Shown: positions 34,429 through 45,951 of the stretch, piece by piece
How positions within the stretch are numbered: the stretch's first letter is position 1
Layout: every line of letters begins with the position of its first letter
DNA from: Circinella minor
Taxonomy: Eukaryota > Mucoromycota > Mucoromycetes > Mucorales > Lichtheimiaceae
NCBI GenBank assembly: GCA_016758965.1
Contig: JAEPRB010000134.1
Coordinates: 48,009 to 112,008, forward strand
Direction of reading: 5' to 3'
Length of the DNA: 64,000 bases
Translations under genes and position numbers: made by a program
The notes under the pieces: generated by a model
What the model was told of the DNA's origin: nothing
The model's input: the letters and a program-made list of their open reading frames with translations, nothing else
The model's database searches: none

Positions 34429-35690
34429 TTAAAAGTTCACTATAGACAGGACTAGTCTATAACACATGCCAGGAACTTCAGAAATAAGAGTACTTTTAAT
34501 TGTTTGAAGTTGTTCACTAGTAAGAATATGTTCCAATACTTCTTCTGAAGTAGGCGATACAAGATTTGCGATACTTGATAGAAGTAGTCTATATAATATC
34601 AAGATAATGTACCAAAGAAATTAGCATTTATGGGTTAAAGTTCTATAGCGAATTATTCAACTCATACTTCGTATTCACATCCGTATTGTTATCCCATCCA
34701 TGTTTCAACAAAAGATTATCTGCAGCTTGGGCAAGTAGTCTATCAGCTATTGATTCTTTTTTTGTGCTCATTTGAGTAAGAAATTCGTGCTCATTCGTGT
34801 TGAATTCATGCCCGCTGGTCTATTAATTAAAGGGGTTTGATATATATCAGAACATAAACTCGAAATCATTGCCAACTAAACAGGCTTTTTTTTGTGTGGA
34901 TTTCTTACATAATGTAAAAATAATTGAATCAATCGGTCTCCAGCATCAATTTCTGGAAATACACTATTAGGGGTTTTCAAAAATGAAAAATTAATTTTTT
35001 GAAATCTGCGAAAAAAATTCATTTTTGAAACCCCCTATTATCTTTTTTTGGTTGTTCAGGTATAGCTTGTTCTGCATTTGTGGGAGGCTGGTGTTGATTA
35101 GTATTATCAAACGTGGTGACTACAGACGAGGCCGCTTGTGGTAATGCTGCTTTCAAAACGTTTAAAGCTTGAATTGTACCCGTTTGGGAAGCTGATCGCT
35201 AAAGTAAAAAATAAAATAAAAAATAATAGTATGGTTAATATAAAGAAGTTATAGAATGAGAAACTAACAAAATCTTGAACTTACTAATCGTACTAACTCA
35301 GTGTAGTTGGCAATCCATGCTTGTTTTTGATATTTTATAGGTCTACTTGATCACAAAAACCAAAAGGTTTATATATTGTCTTCTTTTATGAATAAGAATA
35401 ATAAAAAGCTTACTTTAACTGTAATTCAGGTCTTAAATTTCGTAATTTCATTACAAATCGTGAACGCCATAATATGTAATAAGAATTAGCAGACATGGCA
35501 GCGGTGTATATTGAATATTCTGCTAGTTTTTGTTGATATTTATTGATAAAACCTTCAAAAGTTGGCTTTCTGTTTTTAACAATGTAATCTTCTAACTTTA
35601 AGGGGAGGTAAATAAAATAAAATAAGTAATATGAATAGAAAAAAGAGAAAGTTGAGTTTTACCTGTTGAGCCCAAGAATGCTGCAGTTGT
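34429..35690 (-). pseudogene. hypothetical gene interrupted by a MITE
   Basis: Minus-strand exons are ?-35663, 35595-35414, 35345-35285, 35198-34909 (with the MITE inside), 34819-34668 and 34588-34429. All splice in phase with good GT-AG sites once the MITE is left out. Readable motifs are WAQQLEDYIVKNRKPTFEGF, SYYILWRSRFVMKLRNLRP, WIANYTELVRL, FPEIDAGDRLIQLFLHY and LTSEQLQTIKSTLISEVPG. I recognise no family, and the 5' end is unclear. The MITE at 34969-35036 plus a 3-bp duplication adds 71 bp and a stop, so this allele should be broken unless the element is spliced out. It lies just upstream of the MULE gene on the same strand, so it could be an accessory gene of that transposon or a host gene. 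Confidence 0.55.
34969..35036 (-). mobile_element. fold-back MITE family, copy c (68 bp, complete ends)
   Basis: Both terminal repeats are present, from aggggttttcaaaaatgaaa to ttcatttttgaaaccccct. The element is almost a perfect hairpin. It is flanked by ATT on each side (34966-34968 and 35037-35039), or equivalently by TA. It sits inside an exon of the hypothetical gene. Confidence 0.85.
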
Positions 35691-35776
35691 CATGATTACA
35701 AAATGGGTGTTGGTGCGAAGCAACAAGAAGTTAGTTCTTACTGGAAACTCAAAGCAGGTTATCAATGAAATCCTGC

Positions 35777-36058
35777 GTTTTTTTTTTTAAGAATTCACAC
35801 TTTGTGAAGTGAATTTTATTGACCGCCACTGAAATTCATTATAACAGTGGTTGGGTGGACATGAATTTGACAAACAGATATATAACTATATAAGACTACT
35901 TTAAGGACTTGAAGTGGCATTTGCTAGGACCTGAACGTGATTCGAACATGGCGCACTCTTCCATTACGCCGGGGAATCCCCTCGTTTTTTTTCAAGATTC
36001 AAAATATATGAATTTATTGACGGCCCCGAAACTTTTTTACTTTTGGGTGGTTGGAAAG
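35777..36058 (-). mobile_element. candidate tRNA-derived SINE (partial dimer)
   Basis: This 282-bp segment lies between perfect 13-bp repeats, aatgaaatcctgc, at 35764-35776 and 36059-36071. On the minus strand it holds an A-box-like GGCGTAATGG (35970-35961) and a B-box core GTTCGAATC (35947-35939). It ends in A10 next to the target duplication. A second, related tail unit ending in A8 precedes the tRNA-like head, as in a 5'-truncated monomer joined to a full one. The boxes are only 13 bases apart, so the anticodon arm would be missing. No coding potential is evident. Confidence 0.6.
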
Positions 36059-36160
36059 AATGAAATCCTGCAAACTGTGCCTCAGTCAAAAGATCTAAAT
36101 TTCTCCGAAATGTCAAATCGTCTTGTAAATCAAACCCAACTTTATCCTATAGTTAATATT

Positions 36161-36312
36161 AGGGGGTTTCAAAAATGAATTTTTTTCGCAGTTTTCGTGA
36201 AATCTGCGAAATTGAAATCTGCGTCTCTTGAGACGCAGTTTATACTTCTTGAAGTCTACGAAATCTGCGAAATTTCGCAGATTTCAAAAAATTAATTTTT
36301 CATTTTTGAAAC
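36161..36312 (+). mobile_element. fold-back MITE family, copy d (152 bp)
   Basis: This is the longest nearly simple copy. It has the 5' terminus agggggtttcaaaaatgaat, a central gcgtctcttgagacgc palindrome, the inner block cttcttgaagtctacgaaat, and the 3' arm up to tttttgaaac. The last bases (ccccct) are missing at the 3' end. Confidence 0.8.
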
Positions 36313-37647
36313 ATAATAATTCGTCGGGTGTGAAACGAAAACAACAATCTGAAGTACGTAGACGAAAAAAAAAAAGCGATTACGATTACAAATAAATGAC
36401 ATTTAAAAAGGTGAAATATTAAATGCGCCATGGACAAGAACAAAAGGCAAGAGCAGTAATTTTCGAACTTGAAGAGAAAGGAGGAGACCTATTAGATAAG
36501 AAAGACTATATGTGATATGGTAAAAAAGAAATTAAGATCACACTTTTGTTATTGCATGATTAGTTTGCTTGCTATATATGTATTAATATACCCCCAAGTT
36601 AATAAATATTCTGGCGTAATACCAAATAGGCGCACTATATTAAAAAGAAGAAGCATTACCGGATAACATGGAACTTAATTCGTTCGAGTATTCTCCGAGT
36701 TTATCAATCGAAAGCATCCGACAGTGAACGAGAAATGCGAAAAAACTTAACACAAAAATCAATTGAAAAAGAAAAATGATGAATGGTACGTACTTATCAG
36801 CTTGAGCAATAACTGGCCACAAGTAAACCCATATTGTTATTATGGTTTAACAAGCAACTACGTAGGAGACCACAGTAATAGTTAAAATTTATACTAGAAT
36901 GTGAGGTTCTATCAAAACTTCTTTTGGATTACGTACCAGTATCTGTATATCAAACTGAGTTGGTAAGAAGCTCTTTACGCTTTCCTATTATCATCAACAG
37001 CACGTAAAACAGCTACAGCAAAGTTCTTAGCTACCCTATATATTTGTGATCAAGAAGTGTAAATGGATTACAAAATACCTCAATTAAACAAAATGGGGCA
37101 GGTCCACTGAATGCTATGCCATTATGCCGTAAAACTTAATCATCGTTACACACGATCCACAGATTCACATTTAATCCCTTAAAAGAAGAACGGTACAAGT
37201 TTATATAAAATGTATACTATTCTTCTTCTTTCTTTCTTTTACAATATTCTTTAATATTATATGGCGTCATATTTAGACTTGCCCTCATTGCCTATTGATT
37301 TAATAATACGGTATCAAGATTCCAGCTATTTTAAGTCTATATACGTATTGTGAATAAATTATTATACTATTTGAGTGATAGTATCATCATAAACGATAGG
37401 TATTCTGGTTACGAGTTTTTTTCTAGTAAAAAAATTGAATTTAAATACGAATTTTTTTAGATACCTAATATTTTATAAACTGATTTTTTTTTTGGATTGG
37501 TAAGAAGACTTTGGTTAAGAATATGTATAACTATTATTGAAAAGAAAAAAGAAATGGACATTACGTACTTATACGTAATACCAAGCAGTACCCAATATTT
37601 GCCGATGGTGACTGCCTATTATGTAAAATCGCTTTGCGAGAAATAAC
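36313..37647. other. intergenic, no gene seen
   Basis: AT-rich. A short frame at 37261-37350 begins MASYLDLPSLPIDLII, which recalls the first turn of an F-box, but it stops almost at once. Nothing else is supported. Confidence 0.4.
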
Positions 37648-37950
37648 AACAGCAGAATCACAACACATCAGCTACTATATCATCAACATCATCAGCAAGC
37701 ACCATACTAAGGCATTTTCATACACGACGAAGCGCAAAAGAACATTATCAATTATTTGCATTAGCCAACATTTATTACGGAATCGATTACCATATTACTT
37801 ATATGGTGTCGATTTTGACACAAATGGTTGATTCATATAGCAAGCTTACGAATCAAGTTTCAACAATTTTATGCTTTGGTAATTCGGCAAAAACATACCC
37901 CAGCACAGTACTACAATCATTTTCCATCATGGGCTCCAGTATTCGGTAAC
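37648..37950 (+). other. open coding-like stretch, unrecognised
   Basis: One plus-strand frame stays open for about 100 codons. It has a low-complexity Gln/Thr/Ser lead and then HFHTRRSAKEHYQLFALANI and YGIDYHITYMVSILTQMVDS. The composition looks protein-like, but there is no start codon or clear splice sites. An overlapping frame (37634-37831) is also open. It is probably a gene remnant. Confidence 0.25.
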
Positions 37951-38260
37951 CACATGTATACCAGGAATAATACTATGAATGGAATAGTAACAACAGCACT
38001 ACATCAACATCATGACAATAATAATACACAACAAAAGAATTCTTGACCAATAATCAACAACAAAGGGAAAACATCAGCAATGTTACAATTTATACGTATG
38101 TAAAGATTGGTTCGAAAAGTAGTCATCACATTGACAATACGTAGCCAACAACAAAATAAAGGCGCCATCAAGCAATAATACGTAAAAACATTAACTATAT
38201 TGACGACAGAAATCGGCTCCTGACTACAAAAAACAACTATAAATTGCTCGTGATGGTATC

Positions 38261-38479
38261 ATGCACATATATTGCGAATGTGTCCATGTTTTAATAGAGG
38301 TATTCGACTGGAATGATTGCTTTGGTGTATTCTCAACGGATCAAGTTTTTTCATATGAAACGGCGGCATTAAATTTTGCTGAGTCAAAAGGTGCGACTGT
38401 AATAGCGCATGATCAATTATTGTATATGTACTTGCAATCGAGTTCGATCAGCTTGAGGAAGCGTGTTATAAAGAAATAA
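38261..38479 (+). other. 72-codon open frame, unrecognised
   Basis: The central part reads CFGVFSTDQVFSYETAALNF and ESKGATVIAHDQLLYMYL. This vaguely recalls the helix-strand start of link-type modules. I cannot identify flanking exons, so I treat it as a possible remnant only. Confidence 0.2.
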
Positions 38480-39472
38480 ATAGAATAAGAAGGGCTCGGG
38501 AATATATATGAATAGCAATGAATACTGTTTACTAGCTGTCAGGAAACCCTTTGCTTATCATATATACGTCGAAATATCAGGGGCCAATTAACGTCTAACT
38601 AATATATATCTACGTAATAATAATGATCAACATTTTTACATAGAATATCTATTCTAATATTTCTATATTCAGCCATTCTTTTGATAACTTAATATTTTCC
38701 ATATCTCATACAGTGTAAAGTTCAAAGCCAAAATTATATAAAGCAATAAGCTGATTATATACATCTATAATTCCATTTTAAGATGAAACTGTTGATATAT
38801 TTGGTCCATGTAAAAACTATTAGACTATGAAGGAAATGTAAAAAGAAATCAAGTAAATAGATATGTAGGAAGAAGATAAAACATTTGTATATGTTACGTA
38901 ATAAAAATAAAAAGAATACTAAAAAGTCAAGTGATGATAAAAATAGAATCAAAATGAACCGATTCTTTAATTATTATTAGTCTAATCTTCATTTTTATAT
39001 GATGATATCATTTATGTTTTTATGTTAGTAATATACTAATAAAAAGACCAAGATATTCCTCTCTTTTTTTATTTTCAATAATAAGACGTATTGGAGCATA
39101 TCATTGTTTATCCCCATCAATGGAAAAAAATTATAATAGTTCAATACTACATATTAATAATATAAATAACAATTTATTTATTTTGACTTTCATAGTAATA
39201 CATTTATTTCTTTAATTCGAATGATTTAATGTTAATGATTATTAATAGCAAGATGTACTTGCATAAGTTACTATTTCCAGGGAAAAGATGGGGCCATTTA
39301 TTTTTTAACTCTAAGGTAGACTATCGTTTTTTTAAACATAAACAAAAATGCATAATTTTCTTTCACACACATAAACAACCCATTCTTTTTTATTCTCTTT
39401 CCTTTTTTTTTTTTTTTTCACTTACATGAGTTTCTTTTTTCCATATAAACTGTCAAGAACATAATCGATTCA
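38480..39472. other. intergenic and promoter of the oxidase gene
   Basis: AT-rich, with a T-rich tract at 39395-39419 shortly before the ATG at 39473. No gene is supported. Confidence 0.5.
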
Positions 39473-41139
39473 ATGAGATGCCATTCTTTTACTTTTTTAA
39501 TATTGCTATTACTATCATTATATATTATTAATCCATGTGAGATATTCGACTTTTTTGCCAGTGCAAAAACTAATGATAATAATATTCAAATTTACCTTCA
39601 TGACAATGATAAAATTATTACACCAGGTTCACTGACCAACATTTTCATTGAATATGATACAATTAAGAATCACGACTACAACGACGATACATTGATTCAA
39701 ATACAGTTTGGGTCATGTGAATTCAGTAATCAGCCTATTATGAAACCACATAGTCAAAAGACTTTGGATGATCACCAGGTGAATGATTCTTATATGCTTT
39801 TGTTGGGTAAAGTAGAGTTACCAAGATCATTACCCATGCGTCGTCGCTACGTATGGGCGATACCATTGGATATACACTACAAAACTGGATGTCTTTATGT
39901 TACACAACATGATACTATGATCACTGCACAAAGTAGACTATATAAAATTTCAAAAGAACAACAACCATTAGCTCGTCATCATCTTGAACATGGATTTTAT
40001 TTTGATGCAGTACATTATTTTTATCAATCAAGAAGAAAAAATCTGGACAAGATGATGGCTAATAGTGATAGGATGGGACAAATGATTTTTACTGTGGACG
40101 ACGATAATCATCTTTCAAATAAAAAGAAAAGTAGGTATATGTACACATTTGTTTTTTTTTTTATGATGTGTCATTGTAACATATATTTAGGATACGTAAA
40201 AATAATGTAACTTATAATCGTTCATACATTCTTGAACTTCTTTTAAGAAATTGGTATTATTGGTGCCGGTGCAGCAGGTCTTTTTACAGCTTATTTATTA
40301 GAACAATGTGGTTTTACAAATTATGAAATTCTTGAAGCAAATAATAGAATTGGAGGGTAAAAAACACAAAAAATTCATTATTAAAATATAAAATGCTCAT
40401 AAACCCCAACCCACCTTTTCATACTATTATTTTATATATCTTAGTCGTATACAAACAGTCTTTTTTAATAATTATAATAATAATTCTTCATCTACTACTA
40501 CGCCTTATCAAGAACTTGGTGCAATGCGAATTCCTCATACTTTTAAACATAAAGATAAAATTTTACCTTTAAAAGATCAAGCTGTTATTTTTCAACTCGT
40601 TGAAGAATTAAATCAATTTAATGATAATCAACGACGACGACAAGAATATCAAATTGAGTTTGTACCATGGAAACAATCTACTGACAAGTACGTAAAGATA
40701 TGTTTATATACACTACAGTACTAGAAAAAATAAATAACACATAACACAATTTGGAATTATATTCTATGCATTGACAAATAATATCATCTTTTATTATTAT
40801 TATATATGCCAACCATAATGATAATACTTGTTTTTAACTTCTATCTGTTTATACGTAGTAATTTTGTATATTATAATGGTTTTAGACTTGAAAATGGTCA
40901 AGTACCAACAAAAGGTGATATTAAAAAAAAGTTCAACTCAAATATACCGCCAGGTGATCCTTTAAATCTTGCTTATGAAATAAATAATGTAACCAACCAT
41001 TTTTTGAATAATGAATGGATGAATGCCATGGCAACAGATCTTTATGAAACATATATGGTATGTACATGTATACCTTTTATAAACAATCTTTTATTATACA
41101 TATTATTTTATTCGTATAGAATACGTATATTTATATATC

Positions 41140-41170
<31 letters not shown>

Positions 41171-42350
41171 GAAAACAATAGAAAAAGGATATTCCGAATG
41201 GACAGAAATGGATTGGTTACATCAAAATTTAAACGTTAGTTTAAATGCAACCGAATATTATTTAGGATCATCAAGATATCCAGAAATATGGACTAATATG
41301 TATGATGTGTTTTTTCATGAAAAAACATTTGAATGGTGTACAATTCGTGGTGGTATGAGTCGATTTCCTAATGCATTTCTTCCCATGCTTGGTAATAAAA
41401 TTCGTTATAATACCAAAGTATCAAAAATTGAATTTATTCAACAACAAGAAAATAAGAATGGTAATAATGCTGTTGGTAAAGAAAAACTGAATGAAATGGT
41501 AGTATCGGTTCAGTGGAAAGATCATCCATTGGATCAATTCTATCAGCATGAATTTTTTGAAAATGTTATTATTTCTGTACCCTTTATATTGTTAAGAACA
41601 TGGCATCTACCTCAAGGTAAAAAAAAATCAATATTAATGTAATATATTTTTAATAGTACACAAGTTTTTTTAAAACTGTTTTTTTTTTCATTATACATAC
41701 ATTTATATTATGTAGAATTACCATATACATTAAAACGTGCTATTCAAAACTTAGAACATGGTGATTCTTGTAAAGTGATACTGGAATTTAAAACACCTTT
41801 TTGGCAATATTATGAAAAACCTATTCTTGGGGGTTGTGATAGTACTGATTTATTCGTTGGTTTAGTATGTTATCCAACAATAATAACATCGTCATCCAAT
41901 GTCGATGATAAAAAACAACAAGAAGAACCAGGTCTATTGATTGCTAGTTATGCGAATGATAAACGAACTCGTACCTCATTCATGTCTGAAGAAGAACATA
42001 TTGGTCGTGTATTAGAAGATATTCAAGAACTTCATGGTCATACTATTGTACAAGAACAATACACGGGTCGATATGCACGTAAATGTTGGAATCTGGATTC
42101 TTTTGCCGGTGCTGCATGGGCTGATCCATCTGCTGGTCAGCGTCAATTATTTATTTCATCTTATCTAAAAGATTATACACAAGGACTTGTATTTATTGGA
42201 GAACATACAGATATTAAACAATCTTGGATTAGTTCAGCATTACATTCAGCAATAAGGGGAGTAACAATGATACTTGTTGAATATGGTTATATAGTTGAAG
42301 CAAAACAATTAATACATCATTGGAATGCAACTCATTGGTTAAAGATATAA
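39473..42350 (+). CDS. secreted FAD-dependent amine / L-amino-acid oxidase-like enzyme
   Basis: Six exons (39473-40130, 40248-40356, 40445-40687, 40859-41057, 41172-41616, 41716-42350) give 762 aa. Residues 1 to about 30 form a hydrophobic signal peptide (SFTFLILLLLSLYIINP). About 190 residues of unrecognised sequence follow. The FAD-binding Rossmann motif is IGIIGAGAAGLFTAYLLE (GAGAAG at 225-230), with EILEANNRIGGRIQT after it. The C-terminal FAD contact is GLVFIGEHTDI...SWISSALHSAIRG. These are hallmarks of flavin amine oxidases, which oxidise amines or amino acids to imines with release of H2O2. ELGAMRIP resembles L-amino-acid oxidases. The substrate is not readable from the sequence. Intron 4 ends in A26 directly before the AG acceptor. 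It is 114 bp, free of stops and a multiple of three. The gene converges on the GGA gene. Confidence 0.85.
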
Positions 42351-42590
42351 TAAATATATAATAAAACGATTTGTTCCTTATTTTTTTTTCTCTCTTCTTA
42401 ATTTTCATAATTCATTATGGAAAAAAAAAGAAAGAAAAACAAAAGAAAAGATGATTTTATTTTATGCACAAGTTTGAAAAGGAAAAGAAGGGGAGGGGGT
42501 GAGCAGGAGTGAAAAAAAAAAAGGTTTGGTGATTTTTAAGCGGAAGTGTATAATTCTCTCTTTTCTTTTAGGATGTTTCTGTTGATTTAT

Positions 42591-45364
42591 TTAAGCATGA
42601 TAATCACCAGATTGTTCCATATCTACACCAAATTGTTGATATGTTACTTTATATCTTAATCGTAATGGTTCCTATAATATATATAAATAATTAGTAATTG
42701 TTCATCATTAAAAGATCGAATTTTTTTTTTATCAAGGAAAAGACTTACTTTATTTGGATTGTTCACTGTAATCATTTGTGTTACTGAATTATCAGACTTG
42801 GGAGGAATTATTTCAGCAGATTGTGGCTCCATTTTAAGTTGCATTGACTAAAACGTTTTTTTTTAAAGTTCATTGTTTAATATTTTTAGACTATCATCAA
42901 TTTATTTTGTTTTTGAATTCATCTTTTTTTCTTCTTACCTTGGGTGCAGCCAATCGAAGTACAATTTGTTCCATAGGTGCAGTGGATTGATTAGAAAAGT
43001 ATGCTTTCAATCGCCAAATTGTTTCATTTTGAACAACTTCAAATGTAATCTTTAATCCATTCTTATTTACCAATTCAACTATTTGAAAAAGAAAAGTAAA
43101 GAATAAATTATTAAAGTCCATCCTTTTTTTTTTTTTTTACTTTAGTATTTTATGTAGTTTAATTATCATCACTTACTTGGATCATGTTTGATAATATTAC
43201 CATTATTAGCAGGTGCTGGTAACGATTCCTGTGTTTGTTGATAACTAGCACTAGGTGTACCCATAGATGATGAAGACAAAGTTGGAGAAACAATGGGTGG
43301 AGGAGGAAGTGTATTTACTGCAAGTGAAGAAGAAGTCGTTTGTGCTGGTGAAGGTGTAGATGTAGAATTTAAAAATGAAAGCGGATCAAGCAATTGTTGC
43401 TGTGGTTGTTGATGGGCTTGTGATAATAATAATGATGATTGTTGTGGTTGGGTAGATGGAGTTGAAATTGTAGCACTAGTACCAAATATATCACTAAGTT
43501 CATCAAGAACATTTACTTGTTGTACTGTTGTCGATGATTGTTGTGTTGATGATGTAGTAGAAGTAGGTGCATCATCTAAATCAATCAAACTAATTGCTTG
43601 ACGTGGTTCTTCTGTTCCTTGTGTTGGTGTGGGTGGCTTTCCACTGATTTCATAATGTGTATCATATAATCCCTTAACAATATCAGCAAATTTAGCAAGA
43701 GAATTATTAATCATATCATTCAAAGTCAATAAATTTTCTAATTAAATAAAATTTATAGTTAATTATCAATAAGTCTTGCTTAAAAAAAAAAGAGAGGGTG
43801 TTCTTCTTTTGTACACATATACACTTTTTCGTTTCAACATATAATTTACCAATTTTCTCAGAGTCTTCTTCTTCTTGAATCATTCTTTGAATTTTAGGTT
43901 GTGCCCCAGCACTTGAATTCTTAAGTTCCATTAAAGTATCATTTCGTGTAATTTGTTCTCCAGGTCGTACATTTTCAAGCATTTCGTACAACAAAATAAC
44001 CTTTTCTTGAATTTTATGTAATTCTTCTTCAAACTTTTGTTTATAATTAGGCCGTTGTCGTTGATCCTATTAAAAAAAAAGAAAATTGTTCTAGTTATTT
44101 TCAAACTTTTATTGATCAAAAAAAAAAATACTTACATATCCAGACATGACTTTCATAAGTTGATTGGCTTCTACAAGATCTTGTGGTCTACCTCTTCGAA
44201 TAAGTTCTTGTAATTTCTATTTTATATATTTATAATTAGGATTATTATCAGGAAAAATAAAAAAAACAGATGCTACATATTGGATAAACAAATAAACAAT
44301 GTTTTTGTTTCTTTCTCTGTTTCCCTTCCCGTCTTACCGCTGATTGTGCTACACGATCCTCTTCTTCCAATTCTTCAGCTGATTTCAATGATTGAGAAGG
44401 AGCTAATGCTGCTACAGAAGAATCTTTAAGTTCTGGGAAACGATAACCTAATTTATATACGTATATACAGATAGATATGGAGAATATTAATAAATATATA
44501 AATCCATAGTATGTTTAATAATAAATCTTTTTCATTACCTTTAAATCGTAATAATCGATACATATCTTTGATATGAATTAAATCATCCTTATGTCGAGAC
44601 ATATCTGCTAATGCAACCTTCCATTCTTTAATCATATATAAAATACGTTGAATTACTGGGTTTGGAAATGGCTACATAAATTATAATTAATGATATTAGT
44701 ATATATATACATACATCAAAGGGAAATAAATGATATCAAACTTACAGCAGGTCGTTCAGGAAATTTTCGTACAAGTTCATTTAAGAACTCTTTTGTGGCA
44801 ATTTGTAAATGAAATGGGTATCCACAATTCTTTACACAATTATCAAGAAGCTATATGTATAATAAAAAAGGGTCATTTTTGTATAAGTTATCTTCTTTTT
44901 TTATTCTTTTCACTTTTTTCCTCCTTTTTTTTCATTATAATATTACCGTAAGTGCAAGCATAGCTTGATTCAAGTTTTTGCTATTAATATGATGACAGAT
45001 AGCAGTAGCTGCTTCCCGAGGACTACATATATAAACCCTTTCAATTACTATTTTCCCTTCTCCTCCTCCTCCCCTTTTTTTTCCACATACCAATAAAGGA
45101 ACTTACGCATTAGCTTGTTTCTTATTAATCATTTCACAAATCTCGAGATTTAATGCCAAGTCTGGTTCATAACGTGAAGGACTACAAGCACCATCTAATA
45201 TAAAAAAGAAAGTTGAGAGAGTATGTAATAGGTTTTTATTAGGTTAATAATTATAAATAGAAATAGAAATAAATCTCCATTGTATAAAAAAAACATGAAT
45301 GAAATTAAAAGAAATTATTATTATTATATTTATTACCAATGAATTCTTGTATTGGTGACGACAT
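42591..45364 (-). CDS. GGA-type clathrin adaptor (VHS-GAT-GAE)
   Basis: Twelve exons: 45364-45337, 45194-45107, 45022-44947, 44850-44746, 44671-44539, 44447-44338, 44216-44136, 44066-43850, 43737-43177, 43078-42939, 42847-42749 and 42671-42591. They join in phase to 572 aa, the size of yeast Gga1/Gga2. The N-terminal VHS domain shows EICEMINKK, ATAICHHI, LLDNCVKNCGYPFH and FLNELVRKF. The GAT region has LQELIRRGRPQDLVEANQLM and the helices around VILLYEMLENV. The hinge carries a clathrin box, LIDLDD (330-335), in a Ser/Thr/Gln-rich stretch. The C-terminal gamma-ear has FEVVQNETIWRLKAYFSNQS. GGA proteins are recruited by Arf-GTP to the trans-Golgi and sort cargo to endosomes. It is the most intron-rich gene of the window. 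Confidence 0.92.
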
Positions 45365-45951
45365 TAGTTTAATATATTACGTGTATTTTGATATTCTTGA
45401 ACTTGTTTAATTTTTCCTAGATGGGTGGGGGTGTTTTTTTCAAGTGGGTATTTTTTTTTTATTACGTGCGTGTTTTATTAAGTGCGTTATTATATATATA
45501 TCGTGTCTGTGAGAATAAGAAAAGGGTTTTTCGGAGCAGTTCACAACGTGGTACATTATCCAAAAACGGGCGGATTTCAAAAATATCGCGTTTTTTGTGC
45601 TTCGTGCGTAGCAAAAAAACAAAACAAAAGAAACTTGGCAAAAAGAAATTGCTCTTGGCTAATATAAAAATATTCAGTGTTGTAAAATGACAGTAGTATA
45701 AAAGGAATTCTTTCATTTTATGAATCTGAACATTATTATTACTATTATTATCAAAAAGAAAGTAATGTATATTATTTTAATCGATATTTCAACTACGTAA
45801 GAGAAGGCTGGATACGATAATAATAGATTTCTTGATTTGGTAAGTGACCTAGTAAATGCCACATGCATAATAACAATCTTATTTTTTTACTACTTTATAA
45901 ATAAATAACTGAGCTATAATCCCTACTCATCATTATTTTATATTAATGTAT
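45365..45951. other. promoter side of GGA and LINE flank
   Basis: This lies upstream of the GGA start. A more GC-rich block at 45465-45620 has open frames on both strands, but they are mutually exclusive and unrecognised. No gene is called. Confidence 0.4.

Noticed and set aside
35931..35990. A tRNA gene on the minus strand
   Set aside because: The A- and B-box-like motifs are only 13 bases apart, there is no anticodon arm, and the T-stem pairs poorly. A tRNA-derived repeat fits better.
35909..36178. 89-codon plus-strand frame
   Set aside because: It runs from the SINE candidate into a MITE terminus (its end, RGFQK, is MITE sequence). It has no independent support.
37261..37350. F-box protein start (LPSLPIDLII)
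   Set aside because: Only one turn of the motif is present, and the frame stops almost at once without a usable donor.
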